DNA from: Virgibacillus salarius
Lineage (GTDB): Bacteria > Bacillota > Bacilli > Bacillales > Amphibacillaceae
DNA: 64,000 nucleotides
Direction of reading: 5' to 3'
Assembly: GCF_039521925.1 (NCBI RefSeq)
Contig: NZ_BAAACY010000053.1
Location: 33,617 to 97,616 of the forward strand
A program made the position numbers and the translations under genes. Numbering within the stretch: the first letter of the stretch is position 1; each line of letters begins with the position of its first letter. This document shows positions 27,098 through 35,867 of this stretch, piece after piece. The notes under the pieces were generated by a model that saw only the letters and a list, made by a program, of their open reading frames with translations, was not told the DNA's origin and did not search any database.

Positions 27098-28476
27098 TGC
27101 AATTTTTATTTAGGAAGCCAATTTTTGGTTATGTTATCGGAATCTTTATGGTTGTTGCGATAACAGGAATTTTATTAAGCGTATTACTAGGAAACTATGT
27201 TACGCTAACTGCAGTGTTATTCATTCAATTTATAATATTATTACTGTTTTTACTTCATTTTCATGAAAGATTTATAAAACCAATTAAAAAAGCAACGAAG
27301 ACTGTGGATGAGATTGTTAAAGGTAATTACCGTGCTAGATTTCATCACCCAAGTGGAGACAGTATTGGTATGTTAAGTAATAAGATCAATTCGTTAGCGC
27401 GGAACTTAAGCGAATTATCTATTCAAGAACAAATGCAGTCTGAACAGCTGTCTACGATTATAGAAAATACACAAAGTGGGCTCGTTTTAATTGATTCAAA
27501 AGGCTACATCCATTTCGTTAACGGTAAATTTATTTCGTTATTCGGATTAACCGCAAAGGATTATCAAGGTTATTTATATTATGATGTGTTGGACAATGAA
27601 ATTATCCATGAAACAGTTCAAAAAACCTTCTTATACGAACGAAATGTAAAAGAGGAATTCACGCATTTTAAAGGAATTGATAAGTTTTATATTGAAATCG
27701 TTGGTGCTCCTATTTTTAATGATCGAAATATGCTAAAAGGAGCTGTGTTAGTTTTATACGATATTACAGAAATGAAGAAGCTTGAATTAATGCGTAAGGA
27801 TTTTGTAGCAAACGTATCCCATGAGTTAAAAACGCCGATTACTTCTATTAAAGGATTCGCTGAAACGCTTTTGGATAACTCCATGCCACATTCAGAAGAT
27901 AACAAGGAATTTCTAGAAATTATTTATAAAGAAAGTCATCGCCTCCAGCTGTTAATAGAAGATTTACTAATACTTTCGAGGCTGGAGAAAGAAAATTTTC
28001 AATTGGTTTTAACGACATTTAATGTGAAGGAGCTCGTTCGAGAAGTTAAGCTAATTGTAGAACATAAGATGAAAAAAAAGGACCTATCATTTTCTGTTGA
28101 TGTAGAAGAGGGGTTAGAATTAACTGCAGATATGGAAAAAATAAAACAAATTATGATTAACTTATTAGATAATGCTATTAATTATACCCCCGAAAAAGGT
28201 AGAGTTAACTTGGAAGTAAAGCGAAGTGATGACACCGTTAGTATTCAAGTGAAAGATTCTGGAATTGGGATTGAAAAAGATGCACTTCCTCGTATCTTCG
28301 AGCGTTTTTACCGGGTAGATAAAGCACGGAGTAGAAATACAGGTGGTACAGGGCTTGGCCTCGCCATCGTTAAACATATTGTTGAGGTTCATGACGGAGA
28401 CATACAAATAGAAAGCGAACCTGGGCAAGGGACAGCTGTAACTGTGTATTTACCAAAGGTGAGAATAGATGACTAA
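27097..28476 (+). CDS. phoR: PhoR-type sensor histidine kinase with minimal extracytoplasmic loop
   Basis: 459 aa membrane kinase, partner of PhoP by overlap and synteny. Two N-terminal helices (about 9-31 and 36-54) are joined by only about four residues. Then come HAMP (about 55-107), a PAS domain (about 118-225), HisKA with the phosphoacceptor His242 (FVANVSHELKTPIT) and an ATPase domain with MINLLDNAINYTP, DSGIGI and GGTGLGLAIVKHI. B. subtilis PhoR is about 579 aa and has an extracellular PAS-like domain between its two helices, which is absent here. Confidence 0.92.
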   Translation: MQFLFRKPIFGYVIGIFMVVAITGILLSVLLGNYVTLTAVLFIQFIILLLFLLHFHERFIKPIKKATKTVDEIVKGNYRARFHHPSGDSIGMLSNKINSLARNLSELSIQEQMQSEQLSTIIENTQSGLVLIDSKGYIHFVNGKFISLFGLTAKDYQGYLYYDVLDNEIIHETVQKTFLYERNVKEEFTHFKGIDKFYIEIVGAPIFNDRNMLKGAVLVLYDITEMKKLELMRKDFVANVSHELKTPITSIKGFAETLLDNSMPHSEDNKEFLEIIYKESHRLQLLIEDLLILSRLEKENFQLVLTTFNVKELVREVKLIVEHKMKKKDLSFSVDVEEGLELTADMEKIKQIMINLLDNAINYTPEKGRVNLEVKRSDDTVSIQVKDSGIGIEKDALPRIFERFYRVDKARSRNTGGTGLGLAIVKHIVEVHDGDIQIESEPGQGTAVTVYLPKVRIDD

Positions 28477-28507
28477 CAGCATACGACAAAAGTAATGAAT
28501 AAACAAT

Positions 28508-28553
28508 AAAAAACGAATGATAATTAGTTAAAACTAATTATCGTTCGTTTTTT
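28508..28553 (+). terminator. Terminator of phoP-phoR
   Basis: Near-perfect long stem: AAAAAACGAA-GATAATTAGTT against AACTAATTATC-TTCGTTTTTT with one mismatch and an AAA loop. The symmetrical A and T arms make it potentially bidirectional. Confidence 0.9.
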
Positions 28554-28567
28554 GGTGGTATAGGAAA

Positions 28568-28753
28568 GTATAAAATGTGCCGATGTGGATAAATAGGGGC
28601 GTGTTGAGCCGCGCCCAGCTCCAGCACCCAGAAACAAGGCGACTTCACGAATCGCCCTAATCTAATTCGGCTCGCAAGCACACCGTGATTCTTTTATCTC
28701 CGTTGACTCGCATCATTCGCTACGTTTCTAATCGGGTGCTTGCGCTTTTGTTC
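28568..28753 (+). repeat. rptB copy 2
   Basis: Starts near TATAAAATGTGCCGATGTGG, with GTGTTGAGCCGCGCCCAGCT, CGACTTCACGAATCGCCCTAA and the end GGGTGCTTGCGCTTTTGTTC. Confidence 0.8.
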
Positions 28754-28794
28754 TTAGAATAATTAATGAAGCACCTGAAAATGCAATGCTCCTT

Positions 28795-28950
28795 CAAAAG
28801 AAGAACGTTTTTCTGCGCCGATGTATCGCTGCCGAAGCCTTCCTTATCTAGCAGGAACAGCACGAGTTCGAAGCTCCACTTGGTAACGTGTTTTTCTTTA
28901 CCAAGTTAGCTAAGGCCGTTCCTGCGGAAAGCGAGTATATTTTCATGATG
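28795..28950. repeat. rptC copy (degenerate), rest of the phoR-polA gap
   Basis: A GC-richer block with CAGCACGAGTTCG, AAGTTAGCTAAGGCCGT and CCTGCGGAAAGCGAG, resembling blocks at 39187-39340 and 39430-39612. The remaining sequence up to polA (to 29192) shows no gene or clear element. Confidence 0.5.
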
Positions 28951-29192
28951 CGTCGGTGATGCTCCCATTGATAACATGATTATTCGTATTTGAGTAATGA
29001 AGTTTTGTTTTGTCCCATCTTCTTCTTTTTTAGCAGCTGTTTAGAAAGAAGTCACATCATAGTAAGAAAGAACAAAATGATAAGGAAGGCAGTAATCTTT
29101 TCTGTTATATGCTTACATAGAGAATGTCGTTTCACTTTATGAAGCTAGGATGATAAAATATGGTTAATGAAGAAATTAACGGAGGCGAGAAG

Positions 29193-31832
29193 ATGGGCAA
29201 TAAACTGGTTTTAATTGACGGGAACAGTATTATCTATCGAGCATTCTTTGCGTTGCCATTATTAAATAATGATAAAGGTGTTTACACGAACGCTGTATAT
29301 GGGTTTACCACAATGCTGTTAAGAATACTAGAAGAAGAAAAGCCAACACATATGTTAGTAGCATTTGATGCAGGTAAAACAACCTTTAGACATGCTACAT
29401 ATAAAGAATATAAAGGGGGACGCCAAAAAACACCACCGGAGTTATCGGAACAATTTCCATTACTTAAGGAAGTATTGGACGCATTTGAAATTGCCCATTA
29501 CCAACTGGAGAATTATGAAGCGGATGACATCATCGGAACGTTATCGAAGCTTGTAACACCAGATGAATGGAATGTAACGGTCATTTCTGGTGATAAGGAT
29601 TTGTTACAGCTTGTTTCCGACAAGGTTACTGTTAGTTTGACGAAAAAGGGAATTAGTGATGTTGAACGATATACACCTCAATTTTTAAAAGAGAAAATGG
29701 AAATCACCCAAGATCAGATTATCGATTTAAAGGCATTAATGGGTGATAAATCGGATAATATACCCGGTGTTCCTGGTGTTGGAGAAAAGACTGCAGTAAA
29801 ACTTTTAAAACAATTTCATACCTTAGAACAAGTCTACGAAAATATTGATGATATTGGTGGTAAAAAATTAAAAGAAAAGCTCATTACGCATAAAGATGAC
29901 GCATTTATGAGTAAAGAGCTAGTAACAATAAATCAAGATTCGCCTATAACTATTTCTACAGATGATATTCCTTACAAAGGCTATCAGCAAAACAATGTAA
30001 CTAATATTTTTAAGCAACTAGGCTTTCAATCCCTACTAAATCGAATTGACGGAGGAGAAGTAGAAGTAGGAAGTAATCATGTTCCAAAGAAAGAAATAGA
30101 TTACACTATTCTATCAAACGTTACTAATGATACGTTTACAGGTGAAGAGGCATTGATTATAGAGATGCTAGGAGAAAACTACCATCAGTCAGCAATTGAA
30201 GGGTTTGGTATAGTCAATAAGGACAATGCCTACTTTATATCCACTGAAAATGCCTTGAATTCTGAAGCATTTAAAAATTGGTTGGAGGATGCGAGTAAAC
30301 ATAAGGTCGTATTTGATGCGAAAAAAACACTGGTTTCTTTGCTGAGGTATGACATTCATACAAAAGGCATAATCTTTGATATGCTACTAGCATCGTATTT
30401 ACTGAATCCATCTGAGAATAATCACGATATTCCCGCGATAGCGAACCGACTGGGACAGGCTGATTGTCTATTTGATGAAGAAGTGTATGGTAAGGGTGCT
30501 AAACAAAAGGTACCGGAATTGGATATTTTAGCGGAGCATGTAGCTCGAAAAGCCAACATATTGTTTAGCTTAAGAGATACGATGCAACAACAACTAAAAG
30601 ATAACGAACAATATGAGCTGTTTAAAGAGCTTGAGATGCCATTAGCATTAATTTTAGGAGAAATGGAGCATACCGGAGTTTTAGTGGACGCGGATCGTTT
30701 GGAAGAAATGCGTACTGATTTAAAAGAGCGATTAGCGGATCTTGAGCGAGAAGTGCATGAATTGGCAGGCGAGTCATTTAATTTAAATTCTCCCAAACAG
30801 CTAGGCCCTATCCTATTTGAAAAGCTAAAGCTTCCTGTTATAAAAAAAACGAAGACAGGTTATTCTACTGCTGCTGATGTTTTAGAGCAGCTGCAAGGTG
30901 AGCACGAAATAATTCCAAAGCTGTTGTTATATCGTCAGCTTGGAAAGTTACAATCTACGTATATTGAAGGTTTATTAAAAGTAGTAAATAAACAGTCTAA
31001 TAAAATCCATACCCGATTTAACCAGGCGTTAACGCAAACTGGCAGGTTAAGCTCCATTGATCCAAATCTGCAAAACATACCTATTCGTTTAGAGGAAGGT
31101 AGAAAAATACGTCATGCATTTATACCTGCAAATGAGGATTGGGTTATGTTTGCAGCTGATTACTCACAGATAGAATTACGGGTATTAGCACATATTGCTA
31201 AAGATGAAAAATTGATTGCTGCTTTTAAAAATGACTCAGATATCCACACACAAACAGCGATGGATGTATTCCATGTTGATAAAGACGAAGTAACTGCTAA
31301 TATGCGCCGTCAAGCAAAAGCTGTAAACTTTGGTATTGTTTATGGAATTAGTGATTATGGACTCTCTCAAAACCTTGGAATTACAAGGAAGGAAGCTAAG
31401 CAATTCATTGAGCGATACTTCGAGAGCTATCCGGGTGTTAAAACATATATGGATGAAATCGTACAAGAAGCGAAGCACAAAGGCTTCGTAAGTACATTGA
31501 TGAATCGGAGAAGGTATTTACCAGAAATCACAAGTAGGAATTTTAATTTGCGGAGCTTTGCCGAAAGGACTGCCATGAATACGCCGATTCAAGGAAGTGC
31601 TGCTGATATTATAAAAAAAGCGATGATCGACCTGCATGGAAAGCTAAAAGATGAAAAACTACAGGCACGTATGCTGCTTCAAGTTCATGATGAACTCATT
31701 TTAGAAGCACCAAAATCAGAAATAGAAAAACTAAAAGAAATAGTCCCAGCTATGATGGAAAACACTGTAGAATTAATGGTTCCATTAAAGGTTGATTATG
31801 CCTTTGGTGATAGCTGGTTTGATGCAAAATAA
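29193..31832 (+). CDS. polA: DNA polymerase I
   Basis: Repair and Okazaki-fragment polymerase (879 aa, as in B. subtilis). A 5'-nuclease domain (about 1-295; DGNSIIYRAFFA, SGDKDLLQL, LMGDKSDNIPGVPGVGEKTA) is followed by a region equivalent to the 3'-5' exonuclease that, as in Bacillus, lacks an obvious set of catalytic acids, and the polymerase domain (about 470-879) with DYSQIELRVLAHIA, RRQAKAVNFGIVYG and QVHDELILE. The frame opens at 29160, but GGAGGCG precedes the ATG at 29193, giving MGNKLVLIDGNS. It leads polA-mutM-coaE. Confidence 0.96.
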   Translation: MGNKLVLIDGNSIIYRAFFALPLLNNDKGVYTNAVYGFTTMLLRILEEEKPTHMLVAFDAGKTTFRHATYKEYKGGRQKTPPELSEQFPLLKEVLDAFEIAHYQLENYEADDIIGTLSKLVTPDEWNVTVISGDKDLLQLVSDKVTVSLTKKGISDVERYTPQFLKEKMEITQDQIIDLKALMGDKSDNIPGVPGVGEKTAVKLLKQFHTLEQVYENIDDIGGKKLKEKLITHKDDAFMSKELVTINQDSPITISTDDIPYKGYQQNNVTNIFKQLGFQSLLNRIDGGEVEVGSNHVPKKEIDYTILSNVTNDTFTGEEALIIEMLGENYHQSAIEGFGIVNKDNAYFISTENALNSEAFKNWLEDASKHKVVFDAKKTLVSLLRYDIHTKGIIFDMLLASYLLNPSENNHDIPAIANRLGQADCLFDEEVYGKGAKQKVPELDILAEHVARKANILFSLRDTMQQQLKDNEQYELFKELEMPLALILGEMEHTGVLVDADRLEEMRTDLKERLADLEREVHELAGESFNLNSPKQLGPILFEKLKLPVIKKTKTGYSTAADVLEQLQGEHEIIPKLLLYRQLGKLQSTYIEGLLKVVNKQSNKIHTRFNQALTQTGRLSSIDPNLQNIPIRLEEGRKIRHAFIPANEDWVMFAADYSQIELRVLAHIAKDEKLIAAFKNDSDIHTQTAMDVFHVDKDEVTANMRRQAKAVNFGIVYGISDYGLSQNLGITRKEAKQFIERYFESYPGVKTYMDEIVQEAKHKGFVSTLMNRRRYLPEITSRNFNLRSFAERTAMNTPIQGSAADIIKKAMIDLHGKLKDEKLQARMLLQVHDELILEAPKSEIEKLKEIVPAMMENTVELMVPLKVDYAFGDSWFDAK

Positions 31833-31844
31833 GGAGATAATAAG

Positions 31845-32678
31845 ATGCCTGAATTACCAGAAGTTGAAACGATTAGAAAAACGTTAAAACAGTTCGTTTT
31901 AAATAAAACAATCGATCATGTTGATGTTCATTGGGGAAAAATAATAAAACGGCCTGATGACTTGGAACAATTTAAAATGGAACTTGTTGGACAGACAATA
32001 CATGATATTTTGCGGAAAGGAAAGTTTCTATTATTCCAATTAGATGATTACGTATTAGTTTCACATTTACGGATGGAAGGTAAATATCGTGTTACGAAGT
32101 CGTCTGAACCACTAAAGAAACATACCCATATTATTTTTTCTTTTACGAATGGGGAAGAGCTTCGGTATAATGATGTTCGTAAGTTTGGAACAATGCACCT
32201 TTTCAAAAAAGGGGAAGAAATGAAAAGTAAACCATTAAACTTATTAGGGCCAGATCCTTTTGATCCTGCATTTACAACGGATTACTTTATAAATAAATTA
32301 AAAAAAACAGAACGAGTTATTAAATCGGCCTTACTTGATCAGGGAATTGTCGCTGGATTGGGAAATATTTATGTTGATGAAACATTATTTCGTGCAGGAG
32401 TTCACCCATTGCGGCAAGCTAATAAGCTAACGCATAAAGAAATTACAGAAGTTCGCAAACAGGCAATTGTAACCATTCAGGAAGCAGTAAAACAGGGTGG
32501 GACAACGATACGTTCTTATGTAAATGGTCAAGGAGAAATGGGGATGTTTCAACAAGAGTTATTCGTTTATGGACAAGAGGATAAGGCATGTAAAAAATGT
32601 GGTAAACAAATTATTAAAATGAAGATAGGTGGACGAGGCACTCATATCTGTACAACCTGCCAACTACTAAAGAGGTGA
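31845..32678 (+). CDS. mutM: Formamidopyrimidine-DNA glycosylase
   Basis: Base-excision repair enzyme removing 8-oxoguanine and FaPy lesions (277 aa). The N-terminal proline nucleophile and catalytic Glu are in MPELPEVETIRK; Lys in RKGKFL; a helix-two-turn-helix region; and a C-terminal zinc finger with four Cys (CKKCGK, CTTC). AAGGAGATAATAAG precedes the ATG 12 bp after polA. Confidence 0.97.
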   Translation: MPELPEVETIRKTLKQFVLNKTIDHVDVHWGKIIKRPDDLEQFKMELVGQTIHDILRKGKFLLFQLDDYVLVSHLRMEGKYRVTKSSEPLKKHTHIIFSFTNGEELRYNDVRKFGTMHLFKKGEEMKSKPLNLLGPDPFDPAFTTDYFINKLKKTERVIKSALLDQGIVAGLGNIYVDETLFRAGVHPLRQANKLTHKEITEVRKQAIVTIQEAVKQGGTTIRSYVNGQGEMGMFQQELFVYGQEDKACKKCGKQIIKMKIGGRGTHICTTCQLLKR

Positions 32679-32682
32679 GGAC

Positions 32683-33282
32683 ATGGCACTAATTATTGGA
32701 TTAACCGGAAGTATTGCTAGTGGTAAAAGTACCGTATCCCTTATGTTTGACGATCATAACATACCAGTTGTCGACGCCGACAAAATCTCAAGAGAAGTGG
32801 TTAATCCGGGAGAGATAGCTTACGATCAAATCATTGAAGCCTTTGGCAAACAGGTATTACGAGAGGATAAAACGCTCAATCGTGAAAAATTAGGCGAAAT
32901 TATTTTTGCAGATGAAGCGAAGCGAAAGCAATTAAACGATATCGTTCATCCGGCCGTAAGAGAAAAAATGCTAATGCGAAAAGAAGGTTATGTAAAAGCG
33001 GGAGCAGCGTGTGTCGTTCTAGATATTCCACTACTATTTGAAAGCAAACTAGCCTATCTAGTTGATAAAACAATTGTTGTCTATGTTGATGAGCATGTGC
33101 AAATCGAAAGACTGATGAAGCGAAATGGTTATTCTGAGAAAGAAGCCAAGCAGCGGATCGCTTCACAAATACCTGTTAAAGAAAAAGCTGCTATGGCAGA
33201 TGCTGTTATTGATAACAATGGAACAAAACATGCTTCTTATGAACAACTGGAGGAAATCTTACGTACTTGGGGAATTCGTTAA
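32683..33282 (+). CDS. coaE: Dephospho-CoA kinase
   Basis: Last step of coenzyme A synthesis (199 aa). The P-loop GLTGSIASGKST lies at residues 6-17, with DADKISREVV and VLDIPLLFESK as in the family, and RMKRNGYSEKEAKQRI-type lid residues. It starts 4 bp after mutM with GAGGTGAGG as ribosome site; a polA-mutM-coaE operon is clear. Confidence 0.96.
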   Translation: MALIIGLTGSIASGKSTVSLMFDDHNIPVVDADKISREVVNPGEIAYDQIIEAFGKQVLREDKTLNREKLGEIIFADEAKRKQLNDIVHPAVREKMLMRKEGYVKAGAACVVLDIPLLFESKLAYLVDKTIVVYVDEHVQIERLMKRNGYSEKEAKQRIASQIPVKEKAAMADAVIDNNGTKHASYEQLEEILRTWGIR

Positions 33283-33480
33283 CTTGTAAAGAAACCCTAC
33301 ATTTCTAAAAAATTATAACCGATTTGTGTAGTATGAGAGGAGTGCTTGAGTAATGTAGCGGTAAATACTTCTCATTCAGTATAGATCTTACCGTGCCCTT
33401 TTCCCTCAAGGAGTCGTCTAGATATTTTCCATTACTAAATGGAGCTAATCATCATTTCATAACTAAAGTCGAACGGATTG

Positions 33481-33532
33481 ATACCGACCCCGTGAAGTTA
33501 GAGTGAAAAATCTAACTTCCGAGGGTCGGTAT
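33481..33532. repeat. Solo 52-bp IS-related hairpin
   Basis: Palindrome: ATACCGACCC...GAAGTTAGA, loop GTGAAAAA, TCTAACTTC...GGGTCGGTAT. The same TACCGACCCC-TGAAGTTAGAGTGAAAAATCTAA order begins the IS element at 63907. No transposase is nearby, so it looks like an IS end remnant or a mobilised hairpin. Confidence 0.7.
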
Positions 33533-33550
33533 TATGTTGTTTGGCTTATA

Positions 33551-33685
33551 AATGGATCTCGTATTTACTGGCAGTAAGATCCCCACTTTAAGCAATAAAG
33601 TGAACCCAATATGGATCGATTGCCAGTAAATGTCCGATTGGTTCCACTAACAATCAGTTGAGGTATTGCTTACCCCAACTGATTT
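33551..33685 (+). repeat. rptA copy 4
   Basis: Contains TACTGGCAGTAAGATCCCCA and TGCCAGTAAATGTCCGATTGG, then diverges. It lies between coaE and gapB. The rest of this 593-bp gap holds the 52-bp hairpin, the gapB promoter and otherwise no recognisable feature. Confidence 0.7.
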
Positions 33686-33815
33686 AAATTTCACAATATT
33701 ACATACGTTTGTTCTTGCTCTTTTTTAATCTCAAACACATTAATACCTTTGGTTAATTGTTTGAAAACTAAAATATCTGGATAAATCTAAAATAAAACAC
33801 ACATATACCTCCTAA

Positions 33816-33826
33816 TGTGTTATACT
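33816..33826 (+). promoter_or_regulatory. gapB -10 overlapping a CcpN-type operator
   Basis: TGTGTTATACT contains an extended -10 (TGTTATACT) and fits TRTGHYATAYW, the B. subtilis CcpN operator consensus as I recall it, at every position. CcpN represses gapB and pckA during glycolysis. An AACACA/TGTGTT inverted repeat also spans the region. Confidence 0.6.
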
Positions 33827-33875
33827 AATTAATAAATAAAGAGAAAAAGTATAACTTATAGTGGGAGGACTTTGT

Positions 33876-34907
33876 ATGAATAAAACTCGTGTTGCTATAA
33901 ATGGATTTGGACGAATCGGACGAATGGTATTTCGTCAAGCGATTTTGGATGAACAACTTGAAGTTGTTGCTATAAATGCAAGTTATCCTGCAGAGACACT
34001 GGCGCATCTTATTAAATACGATAGTGTTCACGGTATTTTTGATAAAGAAGTGAAAGCGGTTAATGAAGGAATTATGATTAGTGATAAGAAAATTAAACTT
34101 GTAAATTCTCGTGTTCCTGAAAATTTACCGTGGGATGAGTTAAATATCGATATTGTTATTGAAGCAACAGGAAAATTTAAAACGAAAGAAAGTGCAGGAG
34201 GGCACATTCGTGCTGGAGCGAAAAAAGTAGTGATTACTGCACCTGGTAAGGAAGTTGATCAAACTATTGTTATGGGAGTAAACGAAGGAGTATATAATCC
34301 AGAAAAGGATGATGTAATATCAAATGCATCATGTACAACAAACTGTTTAGCACCGATTGTCAAAATAATTGACGACCATTTTTCAATTGAAAATGGATTA
34401 ATGACCACAGTGCATGCATTTACAAATGATCAAAAGAATATAGATAACCCGCACAAGGATCTTAGACGAGCTCGGGGTTGCACACAATCTATTATTCCTA
34501 CGTCTACTGGTGCTGCGAAGGCACTAGGAGAAGTAATCCCACACTTAAACGGAAGATTACATGGAATGGCATTACGTGTACCAACACCTAATGTATCCCT
34601 AGTTGATTTGGTTGTCGATGTAAAGAATTCCATTTCGGTTGAAGAGGTTAATCATATTTTTAAACAAGCTCAAGAAACAGATTTTAAAGGTATAGTTAGC
34701 TATAGTGAAGAACCATTGGTTTCAATTGATTATACTACAACTGATTTTTCAGCAGTTGTTGATGGTTTATCTACGATGGTAATGGATAATCATAAAGTAA
34801 AGGTTCTTGCTTGGTATGATAATGAGTGGGGTTACTCCAAACGAGTGATCGATTTAACAAAGTATGTTGGAAGTTACCTTTATCAAAAACAAGCGCAAAT
34901 TAGCTAA
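33876..34907 (+). CDS. gapB: Gluconeogenic glyceraldehyde-3-phosphate dehydrogenase GapB
   Basis: 343 aa. Rossmann motif INGFGRIGRMVFRQA; catalytic Cys in SNASCTTNCLAP; His in TTVHAFTNDQ; phosphate-binding STGAAKALGEVIPHLNGRLHGMALRVPTPNVSLVDL. GapB enzymes work in gluconeogenesis with NADP. The gene stands alone between coaE and speD, as in the B. subtilis gapB-speD block, rather than in a glycolytic operon. The frame opens at 33861; AGTGGGAGG precedes the ATG at 33876. The assignment to GapB rather than GapA rests on synteny plus the sequence. Confidence 0.9.
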   Translation: MNKTRVAINGFGRIGRMVFRQAILDEQLEVVAINASYPAETLAHLIKYDSVHGIFDKEVKAVNEGIMISDKKIKLVNSRVPENLPWDELNIDIVIEATGKFKTKESAGGHIRAGAKKVVITAPGKEVDQTIVMGVNEGVYNPEKDDVISNASCTTNCLAPIVKIIDDHFSIENGLMTTVHAFTNDQKNIDNPHKDLRRARGCTQSIIPTSTGAAKALGEVIPHLNGRLHGMALRVPTPNVSLVDLVVDVKNSISVEEVNHIFKQAQETDFKGIVSYSEEPLVSIDYTTTDFSAVVDGLSTMVMDNHKVKVLAWYDNEWGYSKRVIDLTKYVGSYLYQKQAQIS

Positions 34908-34960
34908 CTGGAATGTTCATTAGCGCATATACATGTACTGTCTAAGCAATGTGAAAAATA

Positions 34961-34989
34961 TTGCAAATGTCTGTGAAACAGGTTATACT
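34961..34989 (+). promoter_or_regulatory. Promoter of speD
   Basis: TTGCAA, 17 nt, TATACT. Predicted transcription start near 34996, leaving an untranslated leader of about 115 nt. Confidence 0.75.
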
Positions 34990-34995
34990 TTTCGT

Positions 34996-35110
34996 TGTAT
35001 TCTTGATTAATTTGTTTTTCTGCTTAAAGGGTTAGGACCTCATCGGACTAACTTTCCCCCGTGGCAGAAAGTAGGGCTTCAAGAAACAATACCATGAGGG
35101 GGATAAATAC
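34996..35110 (+). promoter_or_regulatory. Structured leader of speD, candidate translational switch
   Basis: Stem TTTCTGC/GCAGAAA (35017-35023, 35064-35070) encloses a hairpin GTTAG/CTAAC (35031-35035, 35048-35052). The loop of that hairpin contains CCTCAT (35038-35043), complementary to ATGAGG (35094-35099), which includes the ribosome-binding site. A competing hairpin ACTTTC/GAAAGT (35051-35056, 35067-35072) cannot form with the outer stem, and CCCCC (35056-35060) could also pair with the GGGGG of the ribosome site. I know no named riboswitch class that fits. Confidence 0.6.
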
Positions 35111-35491
35111 ATGGATACAATGGGAAGGCACGTTATTGCGGAACTTTGGCAGTGCAATGTTAATAAATTAAATGATATGCGTTTAATCGAACGAATTTTT
35201 GTGGATGCTGCTTTAAAAGCAGGAGCTGAGATTCGTGAGGTTGCTTTTCACAAATTTGCCCCACATGGCGTGAGCGGTGTAGTCATTATTTCAGAATCGC
35301 ATTTAACGATTCATAGCTTTCCTGAACATGGGTATGCGAGTATAGATGTATACACATGCGGGGAGGTTATCGATCCGAATATAGCGGCTCAGTATATTGC
35401 AAATGCACTTGAGGCAAAGCGTTTTGAAAAAGTTGAAATACCACGAGGGCTAGGTTCTGTTAATATAAAGGAAAGTCGTAAAAAGGCTTAA
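35111..35491 (+). CDS. speD: S-adenosylmethionine decarboxylase proenzyme
   Basis: Makes decarboxylated SAM, the aminopropyl donor for spermidine (126 aa). The self-cleavage site that creates the pyruvoyl group is in SESHLTIHSFPEHG (between E and S); HKFAPHGVSGVVIIS and YTCGEVIDP are family-typical. It is the small prokaryotic class, very like B. subtilis SpeD/SpeH. The ribosome site GAGGGGG lies 8 nt before the ATG, inside the structured leader. A terminator follows, so it is a single-gene unit. Confidence 0.97.
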   Translation: MDTMGRHVIAELWQCNVNKLNDMRLIERIFVDAALKAGAEIREVAFHKFAPHGVSGVVIISESHLTIHSFPEHGYASIDVYTCGEVIDPNIAAQYIANALEAKRFEKVEIPRGLGSVNIKESRKKA

Positions 35492-35510
35492 TGAATAGTT
35501 CAATAAGTAC

Positions 35511-35559
35511 AAAAAGGTCGATGGTCTGTGGAACTTGCAGCAGAATATCGACCTTTTTT
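35511..35559 (+). terminator. Terminator of speD
   Basis: AAAAAGGTCGAT/ATCGACCTTTTTT, 12-bp stem with a large AT/GC mixed loop. Confidence 0.85.
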
Positions 35560-35570
35560 ACTGTCTAAGA

Positions 35571-35756
35571 AATTATAAAATTAGTCGTGTGGATAAATAG
35601 GCGCGTGTTGAGCTACGTCCAGCTTCAGAAACGAGGCGACTCCACGAATCACCCTAATCTAAGTTATCATCGGCTCGCAAGCTCACCGTAATACCTTTAT
35701 CTCCGTTGCCTCGCTCCAGTCACTACGTTTCTAATCGAGAGCTTGGGCTTTTGTTC
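35571..35756 (+). repeat. rptB copy 3
   Basis: From TATAAAATTAGTCGTGTGG through GCGTGTTGAGCTACGTCCAG to GAGCTTGGGCTTTTGTTCT. It follows the speD terminator; the remaining 110 bp before the next gene show nothing. Confidence 0.8.
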
Positions 35757-35867
35757 TCTGAAACTATGAAGTTAACAGCGAATTATTTCTGTTAGAGGTT
35801 TTAAGCAAAACATGTTAATATAGTAATACTATACATATGAAAAATATACGCAATTGGGGTGTTGAGA

